From Lachnospiraceae bacterium (lineage in GTDB: Bacteria > Bacillota > Clostridia > Lachnospirales > Lachnospiraceae), in the NCBI GenBank assembly GCA_030524635.1, contig JAUNGG010000001.1, positions 113,734-177,733 on the forward strand: 64,000 bases of DNA, given 5' to 3'. Shown here one piece after another: positions 55,378-64,000 of this stretch (the first letter of the stretch is position 1; each line of letters begins with the position of its first letter). The notes under the pieces were generated by a model. It had not been told where the DNA came from. It searched no databases and saw only the letters and a program-made list of their open reading frames with translations. The position numbers and the translations under genes are program-made.

Positions 55378-55473
55378 GATATCAATGGACCAAGTACAAT
55401 CGACAAATCGTAAAGCGGATCTGGCACCAGTCCAGAATCAGGAACAGCCGCTTTCGCTGACAGGAGGAGTAAG

Positions 55474-56040
55474 ATGGAAGAGAAGAAAAGGAAAATGGGA
55501 GAAGACCAGGAAAGGCCAGGAGAGGCGGAACATGCCGGTTCTCGCCTGGAACTGGACAGCCTGATCATTGAATATCAGAATCTGTTTGACCGCAGCAATA
55601 AGTTGGACAATAAAGTTTACATAACGATTACCTTCTGCGGTTTCCTATTTGTATTTATTACAGGGCTATTCAGCGGGATCTCCCAGCTGGGAAACTGGAA
55701 CAGCGGAATGAAGGCAGCAGTAACGATGGTATATATTCTGATCTGTATCGCAGTGGTAGTAAGCTATGTGTATCTGCTGATTTATTTTATGCGGCTTCTG
55801 CAGCCGGAGCAGATCATCCGTATGGATCCGGATATCCTGCAAAAGGCCGGATTAGAGGACATGGAGGAGGAGGCAGCCTGCAGGCAGTTGATTTGGCTGT
55901 ACCGTTCCACGATCAATGAAGATCTGGTGAAGCTGAAGAACCGGTGCAATGAGTTTACCAAGGGGCTGCGGTTTGTGGTGCCTACGGTCATTTTGGCATT
56001 TATTGCTTATGGGCTGCAGCTTTTGGTGCAGATTATGTAA
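55474..56040 (+). CDS. Membrane protein of unknown function (188 aa)
   Basis: The protein has a charged N-terminus (1-40), two close membrane helices (about 50-70 and 83-108), a soluble acidic segment with LIWLYRSTINEDLVKLKNRCNEFTKGL (about 138-165) and a third helix at the end (168-187). I do not recognise a family; the layout recalls small two- or three-helix SLATT-like proteins, with no motif support. It is 67 bases upstream of the ABC-F gene and probably cotranscribed with it. The ATG 55474 has AGGAGGAG ahead. Confidence 0.72.
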   Translation: MEEKKRKMGEDQERPGEAEHAGSRLELDSLIIEYQNLFDRSNKLDNKVYITITFCGFLFVFITGLFSGISQLGNWNSGMKAAVTMVYILICIAVVVSYVYLLIYFMRLLQPEQIIRMDPDILQKAGLEDMEEEAACRQLIWLYRSTINEDLVKLKNRCNEFTKGLRFVVPTVILAFIAYGLQLLVQIM

Positions 56041-56107
56041 TAGAGAACTGCGGTTTGGGCAGGTCTGCAGGGAAGGTATTAAGCTGCAGCAGTGGAGGAT
56101 TTATTTT

Positions 56108-58093
56108 ATGCTGTATCGGATTACAGATGGGACAGTGACAGCGGGCGGAGTGCCGGTCCTGTCCCATATTGATTTTGAGATAAAAGGGAAGGAAAAGGTG
56201 GCAGTGGTAGGGCGGAATGGAGCGGGAAAGACCACACTGCTCCGTCTGATCGCCGGAGAGCTTACATTAGACCGGGATGATAAGCGGATGGGGCCGGGAA
56301 TCACCAGCTCCAGGCGTCTGACCATAGGGATGCTTCATCAAAGCAGCACACTGGCTTTGGACGGGGAGAAGACGGTGGAGGAGATCTTGCTGGAGGGCTG
56401 CCCCAGCCGGGAGGATTTTTCCAGGGAACGGTTTGAATACGAGCTGGAATACGACCGGATCTTTACTGGTTTCGGATTTCAGAAATCAGAGAAACGGCGG
56501 AGGTTTTCCTCCTTTTCCGGAGGGGAGCAGACGAAGATCTCCCTGATCCGGCTGCTTCTCATGAAACCGGATATCCTGCTTCTGGATGAGCCTACAAACC
56601 ATTTGGATATTCCAACAACAGAATGGCTGGAGCGGTATCTGAAGCATTATGAGAAGGCTGTGGTATTCGTGTCCCACGACCGGTTTTTCCTGGACCAGGT
56701 GGTGGATGTGGTATACGAACTGCAGAATGGAACGCTTCGGCGGTATCCGGGAAATTACACCCATTACCGGGAGCAGAAGAGAAAGGATCTGGCGGCCTGG
56801 AGAAAGGCGTATGAGCGGCAGCAGGAGGAGATCAAACGGCTGGAAGGGCTGGTGGAGCGGTTTAAGCACAAGCCAAACAAGGCAGCCTTCGCCCGTGCCA
56901 AACGGAAGGCTGTGGAGCGGATCGACCGGATCGAAAAGCCGGAGGAGGATGAGGCCCATCTGTTTGCCGGAGATATCGAGCCGTTAATTCCGGGAAGCAA
57001 GTGGGTGCTGGAGGCGGAGCATTTAAAGCTTGGATATGATAGGCTCCTGTTAGAGCTTTCCATCCGGGTGCGGAAGGGACAGAAGATCGGGATCTTAGGG
57101 GACAATGGAGCGGGAAAGACTACATTTTTAAAGACCGTTGCAGGACTTTTGCCGCCCCTTGGAGGAAAATGCACACTGGGAAATCGGACGGTGATGGGAT
57201 ATTTTGACCAGCACTCAGCCGAAATCCAGTCGGAAAAGTCGGTGGCGGAGCATTTTCATGACCTGTTTCCGTCTATGACGGAGAAGGAGGTCCGGCAGGT
57301 TTTAGGAAATTATCTGTTTGGGGGAAGAGCAGCGGCGAAGACGGTCAGTTCTTTGTCCGGCGGAGAGAAATCCAGGCTGGTGCTGGCCGAGCTTCTGCAG
57401 AGCCGGCCCAACCTGCTTCTTTTAGATGAGCCCACCAACCATATGGATATCCCGGCCAAGGAAACACTGGAATCCGCATTCCAGGCCTACCAGGGAACGA
57501 TCCTGTTTATTTCCCATGACCGGTATTTCATCCGGCAGGTGGCAGATGCCATCCTGATCTTTGAAGGGCAGTCGGTGATGTATTATCCCTTCGGATATGA
57601 GCATTATCTGGAGCGCTGCAGGAGAAGCGGGGGAGAAAGCATTGCCGCCAGGATCCAGGCGGAGGAGCAGGCGCTGATTGCCGGGATCCGGGCCGTTCCC
57701 AAGGCAGAACGCCACCGGCTGAAGGAGATCGGCACGGAGGAAGCCTACTGTGACTGGCAGCTTGGGCTGGCCGGGGAGGCACTTTCCAGAGCCAGGGCAA
57801 AGGTCGGGCAGCTTTGGGAGCGGCAGCAGGAGGAGCTGGAACGGCAGAGGGAGTCCGAGCTGGTACTGTGGGATAGTCAGAAGATGTTGAACGTTGATGA
57901 GAGCGTGGGGGTGCAGAAAGAACTGGAAGCGGGGAGAGCAGACCAGAGGAGAGCAGATAGCGGAAGCGAAGAAGGGATGCTGGAGGAATCGGAAGATATA
58001 GAGCAGGCCTGGAACCAGTGGACCAAGAGCTGCCTGGCCTGGTATGATATCTGGCTGGAATGCGGGCCGCAGAAGGAATCGTACAAGGGGTGA
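56108..58093 (+). CDS. ABC-F family ATPase
   Basis: The 661-residue soluble protein has two ABC domains. The first has GRNGAGKTT, SSFSGGEQTK and LLLDEPTNHLDIP; the second GDNGAGKTT, SSLSGGEKSR and LLLDEPTNHMDIP. A linker (about 230-300) rich in Lys and Arg joins them, and a coiled C-terminal extension (about 520-650) follows. ABC-F proteins act on the ribosome; some protect it from antibiotics and others tune elongation. Which is true here cannot be told. ATG 56108 with GGAGGA replaces an upstream in-frame start inside the previous gene. Confidence 0.93.
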   Translation: MLYRITDGTVTAGGVPVLSHIDFEIKGKEKVAVVGRNGAGKTTLLRLIAGELTLDRDDKRMGPGITSSRRLTIGMLHQSSTLALDGEKTVEEILLEGCPSREDFSRERFEYELEYDRIFTGFGFQKSEKRRRFSSFSGGEQTKISLIRLLLMKPDILLLDEPTNHLDIPTTEWLERYLKHYEKAVVFVSHDRFFLDQVVDVVYELQNGTLRRYPGNYTHYREQKRKDLAAWRKAYERQQEEIKRLEGLVERFKHKPNKAAFARAKRKAVERIDRIEKPEEDEAHLFAGDIEPLIPGSKWVLEAEHLKLGYDRLLLELSIRVRKGQKIGILGDNGAGKTTFLKTVAGLLPPLGGKCTLGNRTVMGYFDQHSAEIQSEKSVAEHFHDLFPSMTEKEVRQVLGNYLFGGRAAAKTVSSLSGGEKSRLVLAELLQSRPNLLLLDEPTNHMDIPAKETLESAFQAYQGTILFISHDRYFIRQVADAILIFEGQSVMYYPFGYEHYLERCRRSGGESIAARIQAEEQALIAGIRAVPKAERHRLKEIGTEEAYCDWQLGLAGEALSRARAKVGQLWERQQEELERQRESELVLWDSQKMLNVDESVGVQKELEAGRADQRRADSGSEEGMLEESEDIEQAWNQWTKSCLAWYDIWLECGPQKESYKG

Positions 58094-58098
58094 TGAGT

Positions 58099-59880
58099 AT
58101 GAAACATTTGCTTCAAATCTATGTAAAGCCGTATCTGCTGCGGATGGCGGCCGGATTGGTGATCAAATTTACCGGAACGATCATGGATCTGTTCCTGCCG
58201 TGGATCCTGGCCTATATGATCGATCATGTGATTCCGGAGAAGAATACCAGTCAGCTCCTCTATTGGGGGCTGGTTATGCTGGTCTGTTCCTTTCTGGCAT
58301 TGGCAGGAAATGTGATCGCCAACCGGATGGCAGCCAAGGTGGCAGGGGAGATCGTGGAATGGCTGCGCCATGATTTGTTTGAAAAGGTGATGTATCTCCC
58401 AAGCGCAGGAGTGGATGGCTGGACGAAGCCGGCTCTGATCTCCCGCCTTACCAGCGATTCCTACAATGTGCATAACATGCTGAGCCGGATCCAGCGGCTG
58501 GGAGTCCGCGCTCCTATCCTGCTGTTAGGGGGGATCATCATGACCTTAAATCTGGATGTGGCTCTGGCGTCAGTGCTTCTGTGCCTGATGCCGGTTTTGG
58601 CCGTGATCATGTGGCAGGTGACTGCCAGAAGTGTGCCCATGTATACCAGGACCCAGGAGGCGGTAGACGGATTTGTCCGTCTGGTGAGGGAGGATATCGC
58701 CGGAATCCGGGTGATCAAGGCGCTTTCTAAGACAGAATACGAGAAGGAGCGGTTTGATGTGTGGAACCGGCAGGTAGTAGAGCGGGAGCGCCGTGCCGGC
58801 ATGACCACTGCGATCTTAAATCCATCCATGAACCTGATCCTGAATCTGGGACTGGTGCTGGTTATCCTGGCTGGCGCTTACCGGGTGCAGGCAGGAACCA
58901 GCGAGGTAGGAACGATCCTGGCATTTCTTACATATTTTACCATTATTTTAAATGCCATGCTTTCGATCTCAAAGATGTTCACCATCCTGTCCAAGGGGCA
59001 GGCCTCCGCCGACCGGATCTCCCAGGTGTTGGAGTCAGAGGATGAACGGCAGCTGGAGCTGCAGATCCGAAATTGGATGGAGGAGCAGACGGAAGCTTCC
59101 GAGAAATCGCTGCCTCAAACGAAGAGATATCAGACAGAAGAAGCTCCATTTGTAGCCTTCCGGGATGTGAGCTTTTCCTATCATCCAGGGAAACCGGTGC
59201 TGCAGCATATTTCCTTTTCACTGAAACAGGGGGAAACGCTGGGAATTATCGGGGAGACCGGTTCCGGAAAGACTACCATAGCAGCGCTTCTGACCGGATT
59301 ATACCAGGCGGATTCCGGTCAGATCCTGGTGGGAGGAAAGGATATCCGAAAGCAGAAATTCGGTGAGCTGAGAGAGCAGATCGGCATTGTGTTTCAGAAT
59401 GATACCTTATTTGAGGATACCATCTATGAAAATGTAAGACTGGGAAGAGAACTAGAAGAGTCCCAGGTGATGAAGGCGATCCGGGCAGCCCAGGCGGATG
59501 AGTTCGTCCGGGAGAAAAGCGGACAGAGTCAGGAGCAGTTAAACATCCGGGGAGCCAATTTAAGCGGCGGGCAGAAGCAGAGGATCCTGATTGCCAGAGC
59601 CCTGGCCGGGGAGCCGAAGGTTCTGATACTGGACGATTCCTCCAGTGCCCTGGACTACCGGACTGATATGGAGCTTCGGAAGGCCATCCGTCAGGAGTAC
59701 AGCAGTGTGACAGGGATCCTGATCGCCCAGCGCATCAGTTCCATCCGCCATGCAGACCATATCCTGGTGCTGGAGGATGGACGAATGCTGGGATACGGAA
59801 CCCATGAGAAACTGATGGAAAGCTGCAGGCTCTATCAGGAGCTGTACCGGATGCAGACGGGAGAAGGGAGGATGCCATGA
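58099..59880 (+). CDS. ABC exporter subunit A
   Basis: The 593-residue protein has six membrane helices (about 15-305) and an ATPase with GETGSGKTT, LSGGQKQR and VLILDDSSSALD. The Asp in place of the catalytic Glu indicates a degenerate ATP site. It pairs with the product of the next gene, which overlaps by four bases. AAGGGG precedes ATG 58099; ATG 58093, overlapping the ABC-F stop, is the alternative. Confidence 0.92.
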   Translation: MKHLLQIYVKPYLLRMAAGLVIKFTGTIMDLFLPWILAYMIDHVIPEKNTSQLLYWGLVMLVCSFLALAGNVIANRMAAKVAGEIVEWLRHDLFEKVMYLPSAGVDGWTKPALISRLTSDSYNVHNMLSRIQRLGVRAPILLLGGIIMTLNLDVALASVLLCLMPVLAVIMWQVTARSVPMYTRTQEAVDGFVRLVREDIAGIRVIKALSKTEYEKERFDVWNRQVVERERRAGMTTAILNPSMNLILNLGLVLVILAGAYRVQAGTSEVGTILAFLTYFTIILNAMLSISKMFTILSKGQASADRISQVLESEDERQLELQIRNWMEEQTEASEKSLPQTKRYQTEEAPFVAFRDVSFSYHPGKPVLQHISFSLKQGETLGIIGETGSGKTTIAALLTGLYQADSGQILVGGKDIRKQKFGELREQIGIVFQNDTLFEDTIYENVRLGRELEESQVMKAIRAAQADEFVREKSGQSQEQLNIRGANLSGGQKQRILIARALAGEPKVLILDDSSSALDYRTDMELRKAIRQEYSSVTGILIAQRISSIRHADHILVLEDGRMLGYGTHEKLMESCRLYQELYRMQTGEGRMP

Positions 59881-61643
59881 AACCAGGAAATAAGCTGGAA
59901 AAGCCAAAAGACCGGAAGGGCACTTTGCTGCGCTTGGGGCAGTATCTTCTGCAGCACCAGTTCAGCCTGCTTCTGGCCATTGGAATGAATCTGGCCGGAA
60001 ATCTGCTTGCTCTGGCAGGCCCCATGCTGTCCGGACGGGCCGTGGATGCCATTGGGGCAGGAGCGGGTCAGGTGGATTTTCCAAAGGTCTTTTACTTTGC
60101 AGGCTGGATGGCAGCCTGTTACCTGTGCTCAGCCTTGCTGACCTATATGCTTCAGGTGCTGATGCTCACCATCAGCCGGAGAGTGGTTTATCAGATGCGG
60201 AAAGATGTATTTTCCCACTTACTCAGCCTTCCGGCAGGATACTTTGATACCAGGCAGACGGGGGATATTTTAAGCCGGATCTCCTATGACATTGATACCA
60301 TCAATACCTCTCTGTCCGACGATGTGATCCAGCTGATGACTACCATCATCACCGTGTCCGGCTCCTTTATCATGATGATTCTGGTGTCCAGGAGCCTGGT
60401 TCTGGTGTTTTTTGTTACAGTGCCCCTGTCTCTTTGCATTACCCGTTTTATTGTGAAGAAAACCAGGCCCCTGTTTCGGAAGCGGTCTCAGGCACTGGGA
60501 AAGCTGAACGGCTATGCAGAGGAGCAGGTGACCGGGCAGAAGACGCTGAAGGCTTACCACCAGGAGGCCAACCGGCAGAAGGAATTTGACGCCTTTAACC
60601 GGGATGCAGTGGAACAGTTTTACCGTTCCGAGTATTATTCCAGCTGCACCGGCCCGCTGGTAAACTTTGTAAATAATCTTTCCCTTACCATGATCAGCGT
60701 ATTTGGAGCACTGCTGTTTTTGTACAATCGGATGACTGTAGGACAGATCTCCTCCTTCGTTCTCTACTCCAGAAAATTCTCCGGACCGATCAATGAAGCG
60801 GCCAATATCTTAAGCGAACTGCAGTCCGCACTGGCAGCTGCAGAGCGGGTGTTTGCCATCCTGGACGAGGAGCCGGAAAAGGCAGATGAGCCGGGAGCAG
60901 CCGAATTAAAGAAAGCAAAAGGTCAGGTGGAGCTGCGCCATGTAACATTTGGCTACGAGCCGGGAAACCCCATTCTTCATGATCTGTCGCTGAAAGCAGA
61001 ACCAGGAAGCCTGGTAGCCATCGTGGGCCCCACAGGAGCCGGGAAGACCACGCTGATCAATCTGCTGATGCGGTTTTACGATGCAGATTCCGGCTGTGTT
61101 GCAGTAGATGGAAGACGGGTCGAGGATTGGACCAGATCCAGCTTAAGAAAGGCCTATGCCATGGTTCTTCAGGACACCTGGCTGTTTACCGGAACCGTGT
61201 ATGAAAACCTGGCCTACGGACGCACCAGCGTATCCAGAGAGCAGGTGGAGGAGGCGGCAAAAGCCGCAAAGATCCACTCCTTCATCGAAAAGCTGCCACA
61301 GGGCTACGACACCATTCTGAGCGAAGAAGGCGCCAATATATCCAAAGGACAAAAGCAGCTCCTCACCATCGCCCGTGCCATGCTCTTAGACGCCAGAATG
61401 CTGATTCTGGATGAGGCCACCTCCAACGTAGACACCCGCACCGAACGCCAGATCCAGGCCGCCATGCGAAAGCTGATGGAAGCCAAAACCTGCTTCGTCA
61501 TCGCCCACCGCCTCTCCACCATCCAAACCGCCGACCACATCCTGGTAATGGACCACGGAGAAGTAGTAGAACAAGGAAACCATGAACAATTGATGAGCCA
61601 GAACGGTTTCTACAAAGAAATGTATCAGGCGCAATATGAATAA
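59877..61643 (+). CDS. ABC exporter subunit B
   Basis: The 588-residue protein has six membrane helices (about 30-315), Walker A GPTGAGKTT, signature ISKGQKQ and Walker B MLILDEATSNVD with the catalytic Glu. The SKGQ signature is nonstandard, as in the partner of asymmetric exporters. With subunit A it forms a multidrug or peptide exporter. Following the ABC-F gene, the set may act in self-protection or antibiotic tolerance; that is inference from context. Confidence 0.92.
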   Translation: MKPGNKLEKPKDRKGTLLRLGQYLLQHQFSLLLAIGMNLAGNLLALAGPMLSGRAVDAIGAGAGQVDFPKVFYFAGWMAACYLCSALLTYMLQVLMLTISRRVVYQMRKDVFSHLLSLPAGYFDTRQTGDILSRISYDIDTINTSLSDDVIQLMTTIITVSGSFIMMILVSRSLVLVFFVTVPLSLCITRFIVKKTRPLFRKRSQALGKLNGYAEEQVTGQKTLKAYHQEANRQKEFDAFNRDAVEQFYRSEYYSSCTGPLVNFVNNLSLTMISVFGALLFLYNRMTVGQISSFVLYSRKFSGPINEAANILSELQSALAAAERVFAILDEEPEKADEPGAAELKKAKGQVELRHVTFGYEPGNPILHDLSLKAEPGSLVAIVGPTGAGKTTLINLLMRFYDADSGCVAVDGRRVEDWTRSSLRKAYAMVLQDTWLFTGTVYENLAYGRTSVSREQVEEAAKAAKIHSFIEKLPQGYDTILSEEGANISKGQKQLLTIARAMLLDARMLILDEATSNVDTRTERQIQAAMRKLMEAKTCFVIAHRLSTIQTADHILVMDHGEVVEQGNHEQLMSQNGFYKEMYQAQYE

Positions 61644-61657
61644 CACTGAGCAGTGCG

Positions 61658-61719
61658 AAAAAAACAGGCACTCCTCTGCGCTGTGCTCGCACAAAAGCAG
61701 AGGAGTGCCTGTTTTTTTT
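61658..61719 (+). terminator. Strong terminator after the second ABC exporter operon
   Basis: A 22-base perfect stem (61658-61679 with 61697-61719) ends in eight Ts and starts with seven As, so it works in both directions. It is also the first part of the tandem repeat that follows. Confidence 0.85.
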
Positions 61720-61963
61720 CATAGGGCGAAGCCCGCCAGCGAGGAGGAGCGAAGCGGATCCGAGCTGGAAGCACTGCGGAGCGGCCCGAAGCCAAAGCGA
61801 AAAAAACCAAGCATCTCTCCGCGCTGTGCTCGCACAAAAGCAGAGGAGTGCCTGGATTTTTTCATAGGGCGAAGCCCGCCAGCGAGGCAGCGTGCCCCGC
61901 TTTATCGGGCAAGGAGCGAAGCGGATCCGAGCTGAAGCACTGCGGAGCCGCCCGAAGCCAAAG
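61659..61963 (+). repeat. Tandem pair of structured intergenic repeats
   Basis: Two units, about 61659-61800 and 61801-61963, share GCTGTGCTCGCACAAAAGCA, GGAGTGCCTG, CATAGGGCGAAGCCCGCCAG and GAAGCGGATCCGAGCTG in the same order. Unit 2 has an extra 22-24 bases (GTGCCCCGCTTTATCGGGC). No convincing gene lies in 61644-62162; the reading frames through the repeat have biased composition. Confidence 0.75.
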
Positions 61964-62042
61964 AAAACCAGATAAAAATCTGCCTTTTAAATATCGGCGA
62001 AAAGTCCGCAGCGAACCAAACCACCTTTTTCTATTCCCAACA

Positions 62043-62071
62043 TTTACTACCCCCCAAATTTTGTGTATAAT
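62043..62071 (+). promoter_or_regulatory. Promoter of the aldo/keto reductase gene
   Basis: TTTACT (62043-62048) is 17 bases from a perfect TATAAT (62066-62071). Confidence 0.55.
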
Positions 62072-62162
62072 AAAGAAATAATACCGCGCCCTGCCTGCCT
62101 CTGTCCCATTCCTCACACCAGGTAGAGTTCAGGGTGCTATCATAAAGGAGGCACAACAAAAC

Positions 62163-63275
62163 ATGAAAAAATTAGGCTTTGGTTTAATGAGACTCCCGCT
62201 GCTGGACAAAGATGATGTTACCACCATTGATCAGACCCAGCTCTGCCAGATGGTAGACCGTTTCATGGAGCAGGGATTTACCTATTTTGATACTGCTTAC
62301 CCCTATCACAAGCAGACCAGCGAGCTGGCCGTTAAAACGGCCTTGGTAGACCGTTATCCAAGAGAACGTTTCGTTCTGGCTGACAAGATGCCCGTATTCC
62401 TGGTGGAAAAGCCAGAGGATTACCCAAGATTTTTTAACGAACAGTTAGAAAAATGCGGCGTAACCTATTTTGATTACTATTTAATGCACGCCCTGGACGC
62501 AGGAAGATACGCCAAACTCAAGGAATTCGGCGGCTTTGATTTTGGAAGAAGGATGAAAGCAGAAGGGAAGATACGAAATCTGGGATTTTCCTTCCATGAC
62601 ACGGCGGATGTGCTGGATCAGATTCTTACAGAACAGCCGGATCTGGATTTTGTGCAGCTTCAGATCAATTACATAGACTGGGAAAGCCAGTCTGTGCAGT
62701 CCAGAAAATGCTACGAGGTGGCCAGAAAGCATGGTAAGCCGGTTATTATCATGGAACCCATCCGCGGCGGCGCACTGGTGAATGTACCGAAGAAGGCGGA
62801 AGACATGATGAAGGCCTGTCATCCGGAGCTTTCCGTTCCATCCTGGGCGATCCGGTTTGCTGCATCCCTGGACGGCGTGATGATGGTATTAAGCGGAATG
62901 AGCGATATGGCGCAGCTTGAAGATAATACCAGTTATATGCGGGAGTTTACCCCCCTTAATGAGGAGGAGCAGGAAATCGTGGAGAAGGTGGCGGAGATCA
63001 TCCGCAGCACCATCACCATTCCCTGTACTGCCTGCCGCTATTGTGTAGACGGATGTCCTCAGGGAATTCCGATCCCCAATTTCTTCTCTATGTATAATCA
63101 GATGGAGCAGACCAGAGATAAAGGTACGCAGAAGCGGGCTTATGAAGATATGGTGAAGGATGGAAGCCATGGAAAGGCATCTCAGTGTATTGGATGCAAG
63201 CAGTGCGAGGAGCATTGCCCGCAGCATATCGACATTACGGGATGGCTGGAGAAGGCGGCAGCTGCATTTGAGTAG
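62163..63275 (+). CDS. Aldo/keto reductase with C-terminal 4Fe-4S clusters
   Basis: The 370-residue protein has an AKR barrel (GFGLMRLPL, DTAYPYHKQTSE with the catalytic Tyr, and the lower part FVQLQINYIDW). A ferredoxin-like tail has CTACRYCVDGCPQGIPIP and CIGCKQCEEHCPQHIDI. Such enzymes in anaerobes transfer electrons between ferredoxin or NAD(P)H and aldehydes or quinone-like compounds. The AAGGAGG ribosome site is at 62143-62149. Substrate is not known. Confidence 0.93.
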   Translation: MKKLGFGLMRLPLLDKDDVTTIDQTQLCQMVDRFMEQGFTYFDTAYPYHKQTSELAVKTALVDRYPRERFVLADKMPVFLVEKPEDYPRFFNEQLEKCGVTYFDYYLMHALDAGRYAKLKEFGGFDFGRRMKAEGKIRNLGFSFHDTADVLDQILTEQPDLDFVQLQINYIDWESQSVQSRKCYEVARKHGKPVIIMEPIRGGALVNVPKKAEDMMKACHPELSVPSWAIRFAASLDGVMMVLSGMSDMAQLEDNTSYMREFTPLNEEEQEIVEKVAEIIRSTITIPCTACRYCVDGCPQGIPIPNFFSMYNQMEQTRDKGTQKRAYEDMVKDGSHGKASQCIGCKQCEEHCPQHIDITGWLEKAAAAFE

Positions 63276-63376
63276 GGCGAAAAAATGATTTTTGATTAAA
63301 AACATGTTAATATTAAAAAAACATTTTCTGAAATACAGAAATGTAACATGAAAATTTTTGGATTTGAGTTTTGCAA

Positions 63377-63404
63377 TTGAATTCCTTCTTTTCTTTGTTA
63401 TAAT
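63377..63404 (+). promoter_or_regulatory. Promoter of the SPKTG protein gene
   Basis: TTGAAT (63377-63382) is 16 bases from a perfect TATAAT (63399-63404). Confidence 0.65.
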
Positions 63405-63436
63405 GGAAAAATAAACGGAGAAAAGGAGGAAAATCC

Positions 63437-63856
63437 ATGAAAAAGTTTGCTGTATTGATCTTATCGATTGTTATGGTAATGTCATTTCAGACAGCAGCGT
63501 TTGCTGTCTCCAGTCCAGGGCACTCTTCTGGCGGCAGTGGAGGCGGAGGCGGGGGCAGCAGAAGAGATCGTGATACTACCACTTCTGTAACGGTAGTGGT
63601 AGATAATCCGGTGCTGCCATCCGAAAGTGCTGCAGAAATTGCTTCAACAGACGGAGAGCTTGTGGAAGAGGGCAATAATCCTGCAGATCCCCAGGCTGTA
63701 ATGATGGGTGGCTATGGTATCTATAATATTTTGGAGGACGGAGCAGCGACAGGCGCTCGTTCACCTAAAACTGGTGAGAGTCCAATGTTTGTTTACGCAT
63801 GTATTGCATCTATGATGTGCTTTGGAATGGCTTACCAGGCAAAAAAACACATTTAA
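63437..63856 (+). CDS. Small secreted protein with SPKTG sortase motif
   Basis: The 139-residue protein has a signal peptide (about 1-23, cleaved after AFA), a Gly/Ser-rich segment (27-41), an acidic middle and a C-terminal sorting signal: SPKTG (109-113), a hydrophobic helix (about 116-133) and KKHI. SPKTG is the kind of motif used by class B sortases, as in Clostridioides difficile. It would be anchored to the wall. No sortase gene is in the window. AAAGGAGG precedes the ATG. Confidence 0.85.
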   Translation: MKKFAVLILSIVMVMSFQTAAFAVSSPGHSSGGSGGGGGGSRRDRDTTTSVTVVVDNPVLPSESAAEIASTDGELVEEGNNPADPQAVMMGGYGIYNILEDGAATGARSPKTGESPMFVYACIASMMCFGMAYQAKKHI

Positions 63857-63863
63857 AGCATGA

Positions 63864-63892
63864 ATCCCCACATCTTTTGATGTGGGGATTTT
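63864..63892 (+). terminator. Terminator after the SPKTG gene
   Basis: AATCCCCACATC and GATGTGGGGATT form a 12-base stem, followed by TTTTT. The last 108 bases of the window hold no gene I can support. Confidence 0.85.
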
Positions 63893-64000
63893 TTCTGAAA
63901 AACTTCTGTTCAAAAACAGTCCTTAAAATCATCGCTTTCTAAAACCATAAACCTGAATTATTCATCCAGTAGTTGTTGACGGTGCTAAGCACCGCTTAGT

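Noticed and set aside
61659..61963. CRISPR array
   Set aside because: There are only two long units with nearly identical content and no spacer pattern.
61636..62116. Several reading frames through the tandem repeat
   Set aside because: Frames are open on both strands because of the repeat's composition, and start codons lack ribosome sites.

Overview
The window looks like chromosome from an anaerobic, spore-forming member of the Lachnospiraceae (Clostridia), possibly near Enterocloster or Hungatella; the genus is a guess. The evidence is a sporulation sigma-G gene, an MreB/Mbl actin, short clostridial serC-serA genes, two AAA-ATPase-like/PD-(D/E)XK (DUF1703) genes, oxygen-sensitive 2-hydroxyacyl-CoA dehydratase components with their activase, an NhaC antiporter and moderate GC with strong GGAGG ribosome binding sites. 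I found no rRNA, tRNA or CRISPR array.

Layout. 1-4475: end of an acetolactate synthase gene, then serine biosynthesis (serC, serA) and a DUF1015 gene. 4578-9104: two CmpB-type membrane proteins around a DUF1703 gene and a 48-residue membrane peptide. 9110-14000: a LysR regulator divergent from a three-gene GlpA-like FAD oxidoreductase operon, bracketed by two copies of an apparently undescribed minus-strand structured RNA. 14137-19365: mbl, recD2, comF and two small genes. 19485-28634: a YesM/YesN two-component system divergent from a sugar ABC importer with a GH65 disaccharide phosphorylase and beta-phosphoglucomutase, which together would import an alpha-linked disaccharide and split it to glucose plus glucose 6-phosphate.

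28682-34744: a GntR regulator followed by a HipA-like kinase with a small partner protein, a chorismate mutase-shikimate kinase fusion, and a second GntR regulator whose apparent operators recur at the promoter of an IlvD/Edd-type dehydratase. That promoter now reads through the tail of a deleted SDR dehydrogenase. 35063-40009: a 2-hydroxyacyl-CoA dehydratase-like subunit, a second subunit fused to its activase, and the second DUF1703 gene. 40077-43544: a lipoprotein tannase-like esterase and an IS110-family element with a possible bridge-RNA region.

43545-55204, all on the minus strand: a MarR-controlled heterodimeric ABC exporter, sigG, a three-gene phosphorelay (hybrid kinase, HPt protein, HD-GYP response regulator) and an NhaC antiporter. 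55349-63892: a small membrane protein, an ABC-F ATPase, a second heterodimeric ABC exporter, a tandem repeat, an iron-sulfur aldo/keto reductase and a small secreted protein with an SPKTG sortase motif.

The items most worth pursuing are the paired structured RNAs with a compensatory base change and matching promoters, the split HipA-like kinase module, the IS110 non-coding end, the dehydratase-activase fusion without a CoA-transferase, and the DUF1015 gene next to serCA. All family assignments were made by reading the sequence, without database searches.
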